Below are positions 1 through 62,506 of a DNA stretch of 64,000 nt, one piece after another. Under the pieces are notes generated by a model that was not told the origin of the DNA, searched no databases, and was given only the letters and a program-made list of their open reading frames with translations. Source of the stretch: Valencia hispanica (lineage: Eukaryota > Chordata > Actinopteri > Cyprinodontiformes > Valenciidae); the NCBI GenBank assembly GCA_963556495.2, contig OY747723.1, positions 13,920,501 to 13,984,500 on the forward strand, given 5' to 3'. Made by a program: the position numbers and the translations under genes. The first letter of the stretch is position 1. Each line of letters opens with the position of its first letter.

Positions 1-59
1 TATAATATACCCTAGACATTTTGTTCTGTATGTTTAGGGCTGTTGTCCTACTGAACTTT

Positions 60-260
60 CACTGCTTCAAGCAAGTTTTCTTTAAGGATTGCCAATCTTT
101 AACTCCATCTTCCCATCAACTTTGACCAGCCTATCTGTACTTCCTAAGGAAGAGCATCCCCACACCATGATGTTGGGACCACCATGTTTCACTATGGGGA
201 TTGTGTGTTTGGGGTGAGGCATGGTATTTTAGTTTAGTTTAGTAGTTTTTTTCTATCATC
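60..260 (-). repeat. Tc1/mariner-like element relic
   Basis: Contains the string around CACACCATGATGTTG and TTTCACTATGGGGATTG that recurs in fish Tc1-like elements, reading towards the minus strand. A related minus-strand relic is at 53725-54310. No coding capacity. Confidence 0.45.
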
Positions 261-1089
261 TGACCATAGCACCTTCTTACACACGTTTGCTGTTTATCAG
301 TAAATAATAGTGCCTATAATTGTTGGCTATGTTAGTAAGTCTGCAGTACTTTTAATACAACTACACATCCCACAAAGTTAAAAGCTTGAATCTGCGTTCA
401 GTTATATTTCTTGTCTATTATTGTTGTGTTCTTATATTTGTATTGTGAATTACCTAAATTAATTATAATGTCTGGCAAAAAGTAGAAAAGTGGCCCTATG
501 AGTGTTATTTAACACCATCTGTGTGTCTGCTATATACTCTGCAACAACATCGTTTCGTGAGACTTGAATTTCTGCTCAGTAACACTAGAGGGAGCCAGTG
601 GTACACTTGAAAACTAGACTCTCTCAACAATGTAGAGACAATCATAAAAGAGTGAATTCCCCAGTCACCCTGTAGCTTTTACCTCCTTGTCGTGTGCACT
701 TCTCCTCGTTCTAAGGTGGAAGAAAGATGATACCTGGTAAAACTCCTAAAATGGTGGCGTGTGTTTGTTTACACTGACCTCCCGACAGTACAAAACAGTT
801 GTCTTCAGAAGACACCTATTCCATAAATAGAGGTAAAGGCCTCAGAGGTTTGTTAGAGAGAACTAGTTATCAACTGTGGCAGTTTTTGATATGGGTAATC
901 AGAGCAATTGCCCAGGGTGGCATTAGAAACTAGGCTGGATCAGCACAAGATAAGAAAATATAGCTTACCCGTCAGTTGCACATCAGGCATATTTTCTATT
1001 GCTTTTATGGATGTTATACAATACAGATGTGGTGTCCCCTGCATTTTGATTGGTTTGAAGGCGGTAGAAGGAGGGGCTTGCCACTGGTG

Positions 1090-2345
1090 ATCAAACGGTA
1101 TCATGAAGACCAAAGAACACCACCACCAGGTCAGGGACGAAGTTGGGTTATGTTGTAAAACAAGATCCCAAGCTTTAAGAGTATGGTACATCTGCAAACT
1201 TACCAAGACATGTTCATCCACCTTCTGCTGTGGGGATACCTTTTTTTAGCAGGGACAGGGAAAGTGGTTGAGAGATGATGGGTGGAGCTAAATATGAAGA
1301 AAACCTTGTCAAAATTCATTGTTGCTGTACGTTCAACTGAAAATCTCTGACAACACTTAAAGACGGATGTTCACCGTAGCTCTCTGACCTAGCTTGACCT
1401 GTTTGCAAGAACTAGAGTCTGTGGATGTGCACAACTGTACACATCAACCATTTTTCAACTGTAATTGCAGTAGAGGTGGGTAGAGTACCCCAAAATTGTA
1501 CTCAAGTAAGAGTAGGACTACTTTCTCATATTTTTACTCAGGAAAAAGTAAAAAGTAACTATGTAAAAAATTACTTGAGTGAGAGTGAAAAAAGTATTTG
1601 GTAAAAGGTTATTTGAGTACTGAGTAACATCTGATTAAATATTTTTTAAATGATATAATCAGACATTAAAAAGTATAAAGTTAAGGAAAAAATCTTTTTT
1701 TTTAAATATTAAAATGAAAAATCTCCGTTACAAATAAATAACAAATTAACACAATTTATATATATATATGTCTTAGAAGAAGGTAAAAAGAACTTCCAGT
1801 GACAATTTATGGTGTTTACTGGATATTCACTTGACCTTGAAATGCAACATGCTCAATAAATAGAAGAATACATTGAAAAAAATAAAAAACTCGTGTGGAA
1901 ACAGATGGTCTCCTTTAATAAACTGTAGGTTTGTGTCTGGTTTATTTTATACAGCAACAAGATCTGTTTTATTGTTTTGCAAAACATGTTTGTTTATCGT
2001 TCAGTGAATTTACTCACAGTGGGTAGAGCATTCAGAATTTACTCAAGATTAGCAATACCTCATAATAATATTGCTCAAGTAACAGTAAAAAGTACGGTGG
2101 AATGAAGCTACACATAAAAGTAAATTTTTCAAAAACGTACTCAACCAAATGTAACTGAGTGAATGTGGTTAGTTACTACCCACCTCTGAATTGCGGTGAA
2201 TGGTGGTTCTATATTGGCCCGAGGGCTGAAACCAAACGTACACCACTTTTTAGCACTACTTTGTCTTCGTGTATCACATAAAGTCCTCATAAAATACATT
2301 GAAGTTTGTGGTTTTTATGTGTAACATGGGTATGAATACCTTTGC
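1090..2345 (+). mobile_element. Tc1/mariner-like element relic, interrupted by an hAT-like insertion
   Basis: The left part (1100-1440) carries the family's ATGAAGACCAAAGAACAC and GGTCAGGGACGAAGTT strings. The right part (2189-2345) carries GTGAATGGTGGTTCTA, ATACATTGAAGTTTGTGG and a GGGTATGAATACCTTTG end. The element at 1471-2188 lies between them. No intact transposase. Confidence 0.6.
1471..2188. mobile_element. Non-autonomous hAT-like element with 8-bp target duplication
   Basis: The left end TAGAGGTGGGTAG mirrors the right end CTACCCACCTCTG. Flanks AATTGCAG (1463-1470) and AATTGCGG (2189-2196) form an 8-bp target duplication with one mismatch, the size typical of hAT. It is 718 bp, rich in AAGTA/TACTC motifs, and has no transposase. 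Confidence 0.75.
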
Positions 2346-4699
2346 CCCGTAGATATATATAGATGGAGTATGAACAAAATTCATAGGATGGATCTGTCAA
2401 TGTGCTCAGATGTGCTTGAAAGATGATTGATTTCACACTAGAGGGCGCTGTGTTACCAAAGGACACCAGACCCGAACAGGATGTTTTTGTTCTGTCACTG
2501 TCAGAACTGTGTTAAAAAGCAGCATGTAATTTCTCTTTAAAGAGTGTAAATCACAGATTTCTTCTAGACTAGGAACAGATTTTTGAGAAGCTATAATTAG
2601 TCAGCTTATCCATAAACAGTTGTGATCTTCTTTAAAGTCAAGGTTCCTACTCTGTGGAGTAATTGCAACATATCTCAGACACTCAGGGTATTCCTTCAGC
2701 TGAACAGAATAAACATACCCAGTGTTTTTGATATTACTGTGATTCTATTTAACCATGCTTGGCATCACTACCCAACCCAGCAGATGACTATCCGACCATC
2801 TGCACGCTTAGACACAGCCCCTCACCCGTCTGACTTTGTCTGCAAAAACACGGCACATGCCGCATTTGAATTAGGCATGCCTCAAAGTGAAAGCCCGATG
2901 ACTGATGGCTGAGATTAGCGCGTTGGCGAGCTTTTGTGTTTTGTGTTTCTTGATTATTGCAGACACACGCTGGGGTCGTCAGCAGCTGCCGGCACCCGCG
3001 TAGACTCCGAAATATTGAAATGAAAAAAGTTGCCTGGCAAAAGAATGAAGCTAAGGTCAGTGGGTTGGCTTCTTGCTTGGAAAGAAAGAGTGTTAGGTTT
3101 CTGTGACTGCAGCCGCATTGGTTTGGACGTAAACTGCAGGAGTCTTAGTGATACAAGATTGGACACGCTTCCTACAAAAGCCATGGAGCTTGGTTACTGA
3201 TCTGCTACATCATTCATTAGAAAGCTCAGGTAGCCATTTATGGATTTGATTTCATACAGATAAGCTTTTGCATAAACTGTTTTTACATAAAACAGATCAT
3301 CCTTTTGTGTTGTTTTAGCCTTAAGTATTAAGTTGATCATCGTTCAACATCAACAGGCATATTCCCCTTTGGTGCTTATCAGCTAATATTTTATTCAAAA
3401 CCTCATTAGATAAAGAACAATGGGATGAGTCTGAAGCGATGTCTGCAAATAATATTTTGTTTCTGTTCTTTTTTATCATTTCCTCGCTGCCTGAAGCATG
3501 CCTTTAGGCTGTGTACTGGTGCTATATGGTCCAAACGTTAAAATGCATGGATAATCCGATGGAAATTTCACTGGAAATGGTCAAAAATACGCTTACCAGC
3601 TGCTTTATATATGTACAGTCTATGGTTACACCTCACAAGTGGTGGCTTAAATCTCCTTTTGACTTCATCCAACAAAGACTCGGCGACAGTCTTCAGAGAT
3701 TTTGGTCCATATTGACACAGTTGCTGAAAATACATTGGATGAACATCCACGATGAGAATCTGCTGTTCCACTGAATTCCAAAGGTGCTCTGTTGTATTGA
3801 GATGTGATTATGGAGGCCATTGGGGTGCAGTGAATGTATTGTTCTAATAAACCGGCCTTATTACTATAGACAAATGTGTTTGCGTCAACCCCAAATTCTT
3901 TAATTCAGATGGGAGTGCCTTTTTTGTTATTTTGCTGTGGAGTTAGCTTTCACTACATTGAGGCTGCAATAAAAACATTTTAAAACTACACTGACTGGAT
4001 GTTTAAAGCTAAATAGAAGAAATTGAGCTAATTTAACCACATTTTTCCCAGTTTTATTCTTAATCAGTGCTTAATAAATTCCTTTTATCATTTGCACCTA
4101 AAGTATACACAGTGACAGATCCTTCACCAGGAGCTAGTGGTATTCCATTTTGTGTTTATTGTTTTATTTTTATTTTTACAATAGGAACCTTTTTATAGAA
4201 GCATTGTGTTTTTCAGGGGGGGTTTCCTCTGCCTTTCTTTTGTATCAGCTGAACAAACTATAGGGCCAGTACATATTACCTGGAAAGAGATGCCTTTCTG
4301 CCTCTCTGGCATTAGGGAGAGTGAAGCTTCTCATTAAAACGGTAATTTGGGGTTTTAAACTGTCAATCTTTTACAGTGTCTATGTTGCAAGGAAAAATAA
4401 GAATAACCACAACTCCCAGGAATGTGTCTCATTAACAGATCTAAAGAGCATTTTCCTGCTTGTTTGGGACATTTCACACTGGCTTTATGTTAAAAAAAAA
4501 ACCTGTTTATTTTGCACATTTCCCCTGAAGTCTAAAATAGTTTAATAATGTTTTAGAGTGTAAGCACAGTGAAGAAACTTTATATTAATCTTTTATGGGT
4601 GTAGAACATGTTGCTATGACAAAAATAACATCTCTTTTTTCTCCAACATGCAGACCAAACTGTTGGCCTAAATTATGATTTTTTTTTTTTGGTTTTGAA

Positions 4700-4705
<6 letters not shown>

Positions 4706-4732
<27 letters not shown>
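4706..4732. repeat. Poly(A) run, 27 bases
   Basis: Homopolymer preceded 15 bases upstream by a T run. It may be an old retroposon tail but has no recognisable body. Confidence 0.9.
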
Positions 4733-5592
4733 CAAGAAGAAAAAAAGCTATTCTTTGTTTTCCCATAATTTTCAAAAAGTCTGAACATTTAAATTTACAA
4801 GGGAACTGGACATAAAAGCATACATTTTTTCAATTTCAGTTTTCAACGAAACTGGCAGTTTGTATCACTTCTTTTTTTCCAATCTTTAAGGAAACTGGCA
4901 TCACTAAGATAAATTGGTTTTCCCCAATCTTCAAGTAAACTAGAGCCTTTATCTTTTTTTTTTCTTTTTTTTGTTACTTTCAGTTTTTTTAGTCCATGCA
5001 GACCAGGCACTATGATTGTTACCAACAAAGGCAGTAGCTATATGAAGTCATAACAATTGATAACAATGTTGTTTTATGTCAAGATAACGTAAAAATACAA
5101 CTTTATGTAGAATATGAAGCATGTCCAATTATCCCCAGTTATCTTTTAGGTCAAGCTAAAAACTTGTTAAAGCCAGTGACAAATTAGCAATGTTAGCAAT
5201 ACTTCTCAAAAGGAACGTTAAACTAAAAACCAAAATCAGGTTTGCTGTGTGTAATCTGAGTTGTATTTTTTAAGGCAGATATTCATTACTACCATCAGCA
5301 CGAGTTTAATCCGCTTACCATATACTGTCTATCTTTCTTTTATGCTAACACGGTTAGCTCTGTGATGTTCAACAGGGAAATTCTAGTGACATAGTAAACA
5401 TTTTGAGTCAGTGGACGTCTTTGCAGTTAATTCTTAATGCATCTGCTCACTCTGCCGAAAAATCTGAAATAAAATGCAAGTTGTTACCTTAAAAAAAACC
5501 TTAAAATGCTAAATTTCTACACATTTGAGTCACTGCTGCATTGAGTGGAAAGTAAGAGATGTCTAAATCTTTGTCTACTCTTTCAGCTCTCC

Positions 5593-5632
<40 letters not shown>
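5593..5632. repeat. (AAT)n microsatellite
   Basis: About 13 uninterrupted ATA/AAT units. Confidence 0.95.
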
Positions 5633-7014
5633 GAGTACTTGTCAGACCACACATTGTTTCTGATTGTTAGGAGTATTCTTAGAAAAGCATGAACTGATGT
5701 GACAGTAAAGAGCCACCTACGGTATGTTGGCCGTCTTCTCCTTAGTGCCATAACTATAGGTTTAAAGCATATGTATAATGTTGTAAAAACAGTAGTTAGG
5801 GCAAGGGACAAAGATACCCAGAGGGGCTATGGAGTATCAAAGAGATAAGTGGTTGCTTCCTCAGTTTTATAGAAGAAAGGCTTGCTCTTATTTTCTTTAT
5901 GGCCCACACCTGTTTCCAAAAAACAATGGCAGAGCAGAAAAACGACCATCTTTACTAAAGCCTTTACTTTAACCTGCTAATTGAATATTTAGTTATAAAC
6001 TGTAGCATGAAATAATAAATAACGTAGTGAAAATATGACTTAAAAAAAATTAACTATTCTTTTTCCTCTTGTGACAGGTTAAATAACTAAAATTATAACT
6101 GTTCATTTTTGACTGTAACTTTACAAACAACACCCCATAGTATGCATATTTCAAAGTACCTGCAGTAAAATATGATGGGAATATTAGAATCCATATCCAG
6201 ACAATTTTTTCTTTAAGGCACAGGATATTTATACAGTATAATTTAGCCTCCTCGTTGTACAATGTTGCGCTACGCCAAAAAGAGCACAAACCTCCATTTT
6301 CTTTCAACAATGTTGTTCCAAACCAAGAACCCGTGCTTTGCTTAAACAGTGCGCCACAGGACAAAAAGGGAGCTAAGCGGGATTTAAGGGCTATCTTTTA
6401 AGAAGAGCATTCTTGAGTGACAGCTGACCTTTTTCTTTCTTTCTGAAAAGCGAGCAATAAAGGTGCTCCCTTCTACCCTTGTTGCTGGGTTATATGTCTT
6501 CAGCTGCAGATTGCAGGATGAAAACAGCCTAATAGATCAACAAGAATTTGACTTGAATGAGGAGTAGATGTAGTCACGTTTTATCTGTCAAGCTGAAACC
6601 GTCTCATGCGGGGTTAAAAACAACTGGAGAATTTTTATGAATATTGTTGCTCATTCAAGGGAGAGCTTGAACAAAAAAATCTAAGCAAAGTAGCATTTTA
6701 TTTTATTTCACAAGCTCTAATAGTCTATTTTAGCGTTTGTAACATATTTTAAAGCATATTTAAAAGATATTTATTAATATGTACAGAATGACCCCTTGTA
6801 CTTTTCCACATTCACGTTTCTGCTACAAACTTCAATTTGTTTTATAGGGATATTATCTAATAGACCGCCTAAATATAAAGTGTTAACAAAATGATTCATC
6901 TGGTGTGCATTTATGTTCAACCTTGTTTACTATGGTAATCCTAAATAAAATCCAGCACAAATCTTTGCCTTCAGAGGGTTCATTCATAGTATAAATACAG
7001 CTCTACTTTTAAGA

Positions 7015-7215
7015 CAGTCATGAACAAACAGCTTCATGAAGACCAAGAAACACACCAGATGGATCAGGGATAAAGTTATGGGGAGATTTAAAGCAGCACA
7101 CAACGTGGTAGTGGCAGCATCATGCCATTGGAATGTTTTTTTTCTTTTTTTTTTTAAGAGGGGCAGGTAGACTGGTCAGAGCTGTAGGCAAAATGGATTA
7201 AGCTAAATACAGGGC
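7015..7215 (+). repeat. Tc1/mariner-like element relic
   Basis: Strings TTCATGAAGACCAAGAAACA, GTAGTGGCAGCATCATGCC and GAGCTAAATACAGGGCA, with internal parts deleted, match the family at 1090-2345 in the same orientation. Confidence 0.55.
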
Positions 7216-9462
7216 ATACGATTATTTGTTGGACTTAAGGTTGTGAGAGGGTTATTAATGCTTTTGGAAGCCCCCGTATCTGTATATGGAACTTTTCCAG
7301 CACCCTTCATTTCACTGTGCTTCTCTGTGGCTTGTGGAATTATGCAGCTAGTCATGCCAAAAGCATTGATGACAAATGGATGAATAGATGTTTGCAAAGG
7401 AGAATTACGGCTGGCTGCTTCTTGCAAAGTGTTTAGCCTAAAGGCACGGCTCTCCAACATTTCTTTTCAGTTCTCTGGATTAACATTGAGGCGAGACTCC
7501 GAAAACACAATTACAGAAAACAAATATAAACATAGCATAAAGCAGCTGCATGAAATACATTTGCAGTAACAGTAATAGTACAGTATTTCCTGCTTGCTAA
7601 GCACCAACCAGCATCATGGCATTAAAGGTGGTTGGTGGTTAACCTCTAATGCTTCCTTCAGGGGTCTGTGGTGATCAAAATCAAACCTTAATGTGAGTGA
7701 ATAGATGATGTTGCATTCATAAACTTAATTTCTAAGCTGTTATTAAAAATTGATGATTGATTTAAAAAACACTTAATTCCACTATAAATATGCAAATCCA
7801 AAATGTTTCAATAAAGTGTGGACATATTCTTCATGCTTACATCAACCTGATTGACAGGGGTTCCCGCATCCTCTTTAAAATCTACCCCCAAACCTGCCCA
7901 AACGACTGGATAATTTTTGCTCTCATTAGTGGAAGGATGCAACTTTAAAAATAACTAGAGGCTCTCTAATTACTACTGATGACATGTTTATCAGATAGAA
8001 ATATCAGACACTATATACAAAGTTGTTGTTTTTTATATAAGAAAAAGTTTTGGTTGATGACTGAGTTAATAAATAGATACATTTTCTGTCATAATATGTG
8101 CTGCAACTTTTACTTTCTTGACCCGGTGGAAACTGGAATGTTTTGGTCCATCCAACCAAAGAGATCCAGATACAATTAACTTCAAAATGTCTCACCACAA
8201 GTAAACCTTCGGCTTAATGCTCAAGGTTTTTATATTTTACTCAGAAGTAAGACAGTAAGTAAGAAATTAAGAAACAAGTTAACAAATTAATTTTGGGGTT
8301 GCAGAGCTTTGTATAACTTTTTTTATTTTTTATTTTTACTCATTTTTCCTGTAAGATAACAATACTACCAGCTGTTCCACCTTGCCGGCACATTTAAACA
8401 CTAGGTGTTATAAAATATGGATTTACATTCAAGTATCGAAAATTGATGTAGCACATGAACCCCACAATATTGCACCTAAATAAATATATGCCTGTGACAG
8501 TTGAAGATCCACACAGCATGATGCTGCCACAGTGGGGATGATCAGAGTAGTTTGGTTTGAGGTTACTTATATCCGTGGCTCGACAATGACATCACTGACT
8601 TCATATAAGACAGCGCTTTTCTGGCTCAGTGGTTAGATCGACGTCATTTCAGATGGAAATTAAGAGAGCCCAGGTAGCGCTTCTGAAATGAAAACGTAAC
8701 TCGTAACAGCATAAACCATATATGATCACAAAACTAAAGCTACCGCGGATGAACGATCGTCCACCATTCCTGCGTTTGTTTAGCCCCATCACAGAGGCAG
8801 GATCATATTACTCAACGGTGCCAAGAACAGAAGCCCCTCTCCGGCGCAAATGACGTCGGTCAAACTTCTGTCAGTCATGCCCTAGGTGGCCAATAGGCTC
8901 TTAGCCCGACCCCACATAAAATTAGGTTTGACACCAAAAACGAAAGAACTGAATTGAAAGAGTAAACGGAGTACTGAAAGTGAAGGGGAAGGAAAAACGT
9001 AAACAATTTTGAACTATCTGAAAATACAAAACAGCAGTTTTAACAAACAAACAAAGGAAAAATAATTACATGAATGCAGCTGAAGTTGCAAGTTTTATAT
9101 AAATATATTTTCAATTCTGATTTGTACCTTTGAATTTTTTGTCTTTGGTTACGGTTTTAGGTTTATAGGTATTTTTTCAAAATTCAAGTATACAATCCTT
9201 TTTTTAAAATTTACAATATGTATTTTTTGAGTTGATTTTTTGAGTTTACGATCTGTTTTTTCATTCTCGTTGAGCTGATCCTGTTTTGACACCATCAATT
9301 ATTCCCGAGGGGATTTTATTGCTGCTATTTTCATACAGAGCAGCAATCAAAATGTGAAAATACTGATCTGAAAAAAACAGTGAATACACAATCAGAATGA
9401 GGGATTTTTAGTCTTCCTCCACACCCACACGCTGCTGTAAAGCTTGTGAGGGAGTGAGAGAG
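7216..9462. other. Intergenic upstream of col28, no gene seen
   Basis: Only short open frames. A short Tc1-like remnant (GCATGATGCTGCCAC) is at about 8510-8560. The segment 8580-8930 is GC-richer and contains CAGTGGTTAGATCGACGTC; I could not assign it. Confidence 0.5.
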
Positions 9463-9785
9463 TTTAAAAAAGGGCAGGACCTTCTTTTCATTTTCTTCAG
9501 GATCACAATGACTTGAATTGAGGGAGTCCCATGAGAGACGGAGTGAACTCCCAACTTCTCTACATGGCAATGTTGCTGCTAATTCTGCTGGCATGATTCT
9601 GTGGTGCCTAATTTAGAAGCAGACTCTCAACTCAGGCCCAACATCTGGAAGAAGACGATCAACCTAATAATCTGCACATGGAAACCTGAATCAAAAAGTT
9701 CTTCTTTGTCTTCCTGAATATTTTCCATTACTGACAGGAGAGCAACAGTTTAAAGAGTGGAGCCCTAAATCAGCAACTTTGGAAG
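9463..9785 (+). promoter_or_regulatory. Putative col28 core promoter and 5' UTR exon
   Basis: A TATA-like TTTAAAAAAG lies at 9463-9472. About 310 bases further on is a good splice donor (AAG|GTATGC, donor G at 9786). A weak acceptor ends at 9900, 16 bases before the start codon. This suggests a non-coding first exon of roughly 9495-9785 and a short 5' UTR intron. There is no transcript evidence here; the leader could also be unspliced. Confidence 0.35.
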
Positions 9786-9916
9786 GTATGCATCCTTAAT
9801 CTCTCAGTCACTAAAAGATGAAAACTCGTCTTTACTTATAGTGAAATGGAACTTCTGATCTTTTATTCATCATTTCAAATCTCCATGTTTGTGCTTAAAG
9901 CCCTCTGAGAAAAGTC

Positions 9917-58931
<49,015 letters not shown>

Positions 58932-59098
58932 GTGAAGACACCCGTCCTACACCTGCAGTAGAAACTTCAAGGAGGAGCCGTTGAGGGCAGCCATTTTCCA
59001 TCAGATTACAGACAGTTGGGTTGAAATTTCTCAGGCAAATACATGTACTTTACAGTTTTTAGTATTTTGCATCTTGCAATTTTGTAAAAAAAAAGAAA

Positions 59099-59104
59099 AA
59101 TAAA
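59099..59104 (+). promoter_or_regulatory. col28 polyadenylation signal AATAAA
   Basis: A canonical AATAAA lies 168 bp after the stop codon, followed at 59113-59142 by a GT-rich stretch typical of a downstream element. It gives a short 3' UTR. Confidence 0.75.
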
Positions 59105-59124
59105 GAAAAAAAGTGTCGTGACAC

Positions 59125-62089
59125 ACTCCTGTGTTTTAGTTACCCTGGAGATTATTTCCACTCAGGTATACATATGAGCTCTCCTGTCAGCTCCAGCTTC
59201 CCTTCACCTACAGCTGATTATGTTTTTCCCTCAAACTCAATGATTGCTGGGAAGATGGTGAAAAGACAGAACTGTTTGCACAACATGGACAATCACAACT
59301 CCGCAACTTAACAAGCCCCCTCAGTGACTCAGTATGGCATGAAGCAAAGCTGTAGCTGTGAGTACTCTTATTTAGGTTCTAACTTCCAGGGCCAGAAACA
59401 CATTAAATCTTCAGTTTCATATGTCAGCTGTATTTTAAACTTGAACCCTCCCCTCATTTCTTGAGATTTTTGCTTCCAAGCAGTCAAACATTCACGTGAT
59501 CTTTTAAGTGATTTTGATCAAAAGATGTTGAGACTTTGTAAATTCTTCCTTTGGATCTGGAGCGTTTTCAATCCAGTACATGTCCATTTTCAGAGGAAAA
59601 GTTTTTTTTTTTTTAAGCCACATTAATTTGATCTATGTATCATTCAGATACTGTATAAATTCTAGACTTTTATTACACATTTGAACAGTTCTTTTTTCCC
59701 CCCCAGGATGGACTGATTATATAACATGCAACTGTGATCATTTTTAAATGGGTGTGCAAATTTGAACAAATGTGAGATTTCCTCCAAATCAATCTGAATT
59801 ATACATATAGGTTCAAAAATATACTACAATATTTCGATGTATGTTCTTAACCAAGTTACAGAGGAGCCATTTGCTTTGTTCACAGAAGACTGAATGCAGA
59901 AATTGAATCAAAAGACGATTCAACTAAGTATTACTTTACATTTTAGGCATCCGGCTTTTTGGAGCTTTGTTTTTTTTTTTTTTTTTTTAAAGTTCAATTG
60001 TACAGGATACATGTTACATTGAATGTGGTAAAATTATTGAAATGATTTACCAATCTGTCAGATTGCACAGTTATACTCTTCTTGATAAGATACTACGGTA
60101 TTTAGATGTTTGTCCTCTTATTTTGTATGATCAATATTTTACATTCATCCGATTCATAACTTGTGGAAATATGCCATGAAGTGAGCTAAAAAAAAATGTG
60201 AAAAAGTTTAAAACAAAATCTTTTAAAAGATCTTGTGAAAAAACATAATGGACACCTTTTTTGGGGAAAAAAGAAAAATATAACATGAGAGACGGTTGAA
60301 GACTTTTGCACACTACTGTGCATACGTTATAAATAACTTTCTCTTTGTTAAATAAACTGACGCACATATTGCCCTCTACTGGGCATCTTATGCTCCTGTC
60401 TCTGAATTTGACGCTTAGTAGGAGGCTGTTTGTTTTACCAGATGTACTGACTGCATAAATGCATAATTTACTGTACTGTGGAATACTTTGTTAAAAGTGT
60501 CAACCATTTAAATAAATCAGATATTAATTAAAATATGTGAAATGTGCATTAATGATTAACATTTAGGGTGTCAGAATGAAGTCACTTCATGAATTTGTAA
60601 TTAAAATTCAAAGCTATACAGCATACATCCATCTATTAGCATTACTTAAAAATTAGCTTTCTGCTGCAATGACCTTTCCATTCAAAATAATGAGAGAAGC
60701 AGAGGTCTACAAATATTAGTGTGAAAAGGGTTGCATGCATTTAAAGGTAACCCCCTTTACTTTGATACCCTAAATAAAATAAAATCCATGGCCACCTTCT
60801 GTGAAGGATTCAGAGGCTTGCTAGAGAACATTAGTGAAAAAACAGCAAAGCATATTAATGTGTTACAGTGGCCTAGTCTAGCCCAGATTTAAAATGAATT
60901 AATCTTTGGTGAAGCTGTCTGAGCTGGAGCTAATCAATTTAAGCATAAAGTTAAAATGCAGAACTTTGTGTTTTTCAGTCACACAAAATCCCTGGAAAAC
61001 ACATAGAAGTTTTTTGTTGTAATGTCACAAAACGTGGAAAATCTTAAGTACTGTGAACACTTTTGCAATTCAGTGTAACGACAATACAATCTCTCATTTT
61101 TTTTCTCTATATCACTGTAGCTTTAAGGAAGTAGCAGAGCGCTCTTACGCACGTCAGCTCTCCCCTTCTGCTTAAATTACGTTTTAGCGACTCCTCGACA
61201 TGTGGCGTATTCTGATCTATCTTTAGTGCAGCCCGCAGGAGAAATACTACCTAACTCTACAGTCTCTTCAAACTTTATCAGGCTGCAGAAATAGGACCAG
61301 ATCTAATAAGCACCTATTGATCCAGTCACATTATTTATGGCATTTATTACCATTTTACAGGGAAAACGTGGCTGCAAGCAGCCAGACATCATATATGTTT
61401 CCGATGAAAAGAAACATATTTCTAATTCTAAAATGAATAAATGTGGCTGACGTGTTTTGAGACAGACACATTAAACTCACGACTTGCCGATACCTGCAAA
61501 TAGCTGCTTGTTTGTGTGACTGTCACCTGTTTATCCACACGGCTGCCACACTAGAAACATTTTAGGTCCTATTATAACGCAGCTTGTCTCTCCTGTGCCT
61601 TCTAATTAGCGCTAAGGTGGGAAAAAAGAAAACAAAGTATGTACCATGCTGATAACAAGTTCATCGACAGTAGGGTTACATGTTGTGATAAACAAAACTT
61701 TTATGAGCCAAGTATTTATTCATATATTGAATGTGGACAAATTGTAATGCTACCTATTTTATAATAGGATTAGAGCTAATTAGACTGAAAAATGTGAATC
61801 AGAATACTGAAGTCAAAAAGAAGGTTAATGGACAAACCATTTGCCATAATTTGAAGCAAATGTGTGTAAAACTTGAAGGAGTGGGTGAAAGTCAGAGACA
61901 GAGCTTACCTAATCTAGAGCAGCGCTGTGGTTACTTTTTCTTAAAGTAGGAATCTACACATGCGAGGCCTTTTGGCTCACTTCACTGGTGATCTGAAACT
62001 CCATGTGGACTGGAAAATGAATGAATGTCTAAGGAAGAGTATGTATTTTTGAATATGACAGCGACTGCTCTGAATATCCTGTTACTCGT
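59125..62089. other. Intergenic between col28 and klhl41
   Basis: About 3 kb, AT-rich, with T runs (for example 59971-59988) and a Tc1-like relic (60700-61085). No gene or non-coding RNA recognised. Confidence 0.6.
60700..61085 (+). repeat. Tc1/mariner-like element, right-end relic
   Basis: TTACAGTGGCCTAGTCTAG, AATGTCACAAAACGTGGAAAA and the end ACTTTTGCAATTCAGTGTA follow the family's order. Confidence 0.5.
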
Positions 62090-62506
62090 ATATATATAGA
62101 TATATTTAGCTATAAGGGATAGTATAGCTATTTAAGGGCTTTGACAGCATTGTCTTTGCTGTTAATGGACCACATGACACTGGGAGCTGAATCATGGTGG
62201 CGTGTCTTCAGCCGAATATCCCAGCAGTTGCTACTTTCAGTCTGCAGCGGCAGGTGCTGGAGTCCTGGCTGGGGCTGTTCTCTGATTTGGCCCATTGAGA
62301 TTCCACTGAAGCTGAAGCATGCTGGGGTTAGTGGGAGCTATATTTAGAGGGGGGAGGATTGAATTGCTCAGTCTTCACACCGGGAACCCTTTCTCTGTTC
62401 AGCCTTTTCCAGCCAGGACTGACTGCCAAAAGGACCTTTGGCGACGGTCTCCTTCCATTGTCCATAGACACTTTTGTTTTGTTGCTTTTACCCATCTTGA
62501 CTAGCT
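62090..62506 (+). promoter_or_regulatory. klhl41 proximal promoter with muscle-type motifs
   Basis: CTATATTTAG at 62338-62347 is a perfect match to the MEF2 consensus YTAWWWWTAR and may also act as the TATA element, about 160 bp before the ATG. Two E-boxes (CAGTTG at 62225, CAGGTG at 62251) and a near-CArG CTATTTAAGG around 62128 lie upstream. This suits a gene known to be expressed in striated muscle. The motifs are seen; their function is inferred. Confidence 0.5.

Larger units (their letters stand above)
2346..7014. other. Intergenic, no gene seen
   Basis: AT-rich sequence without a convincing coding frame. It contains a 27-A run (4706-4732) and an AAT microsatellite (5593-5632). Two tracts (2800-3180 and 6360-6640) are less repetitive than their surroundings and could be regulatory, but nothing in them is specific. 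Confidence 0.6.

Noticed and set aside
5575..5811. Tyr-rich minus-strand frame
   Set aside because: Produced by translating the AAT microsatellite.
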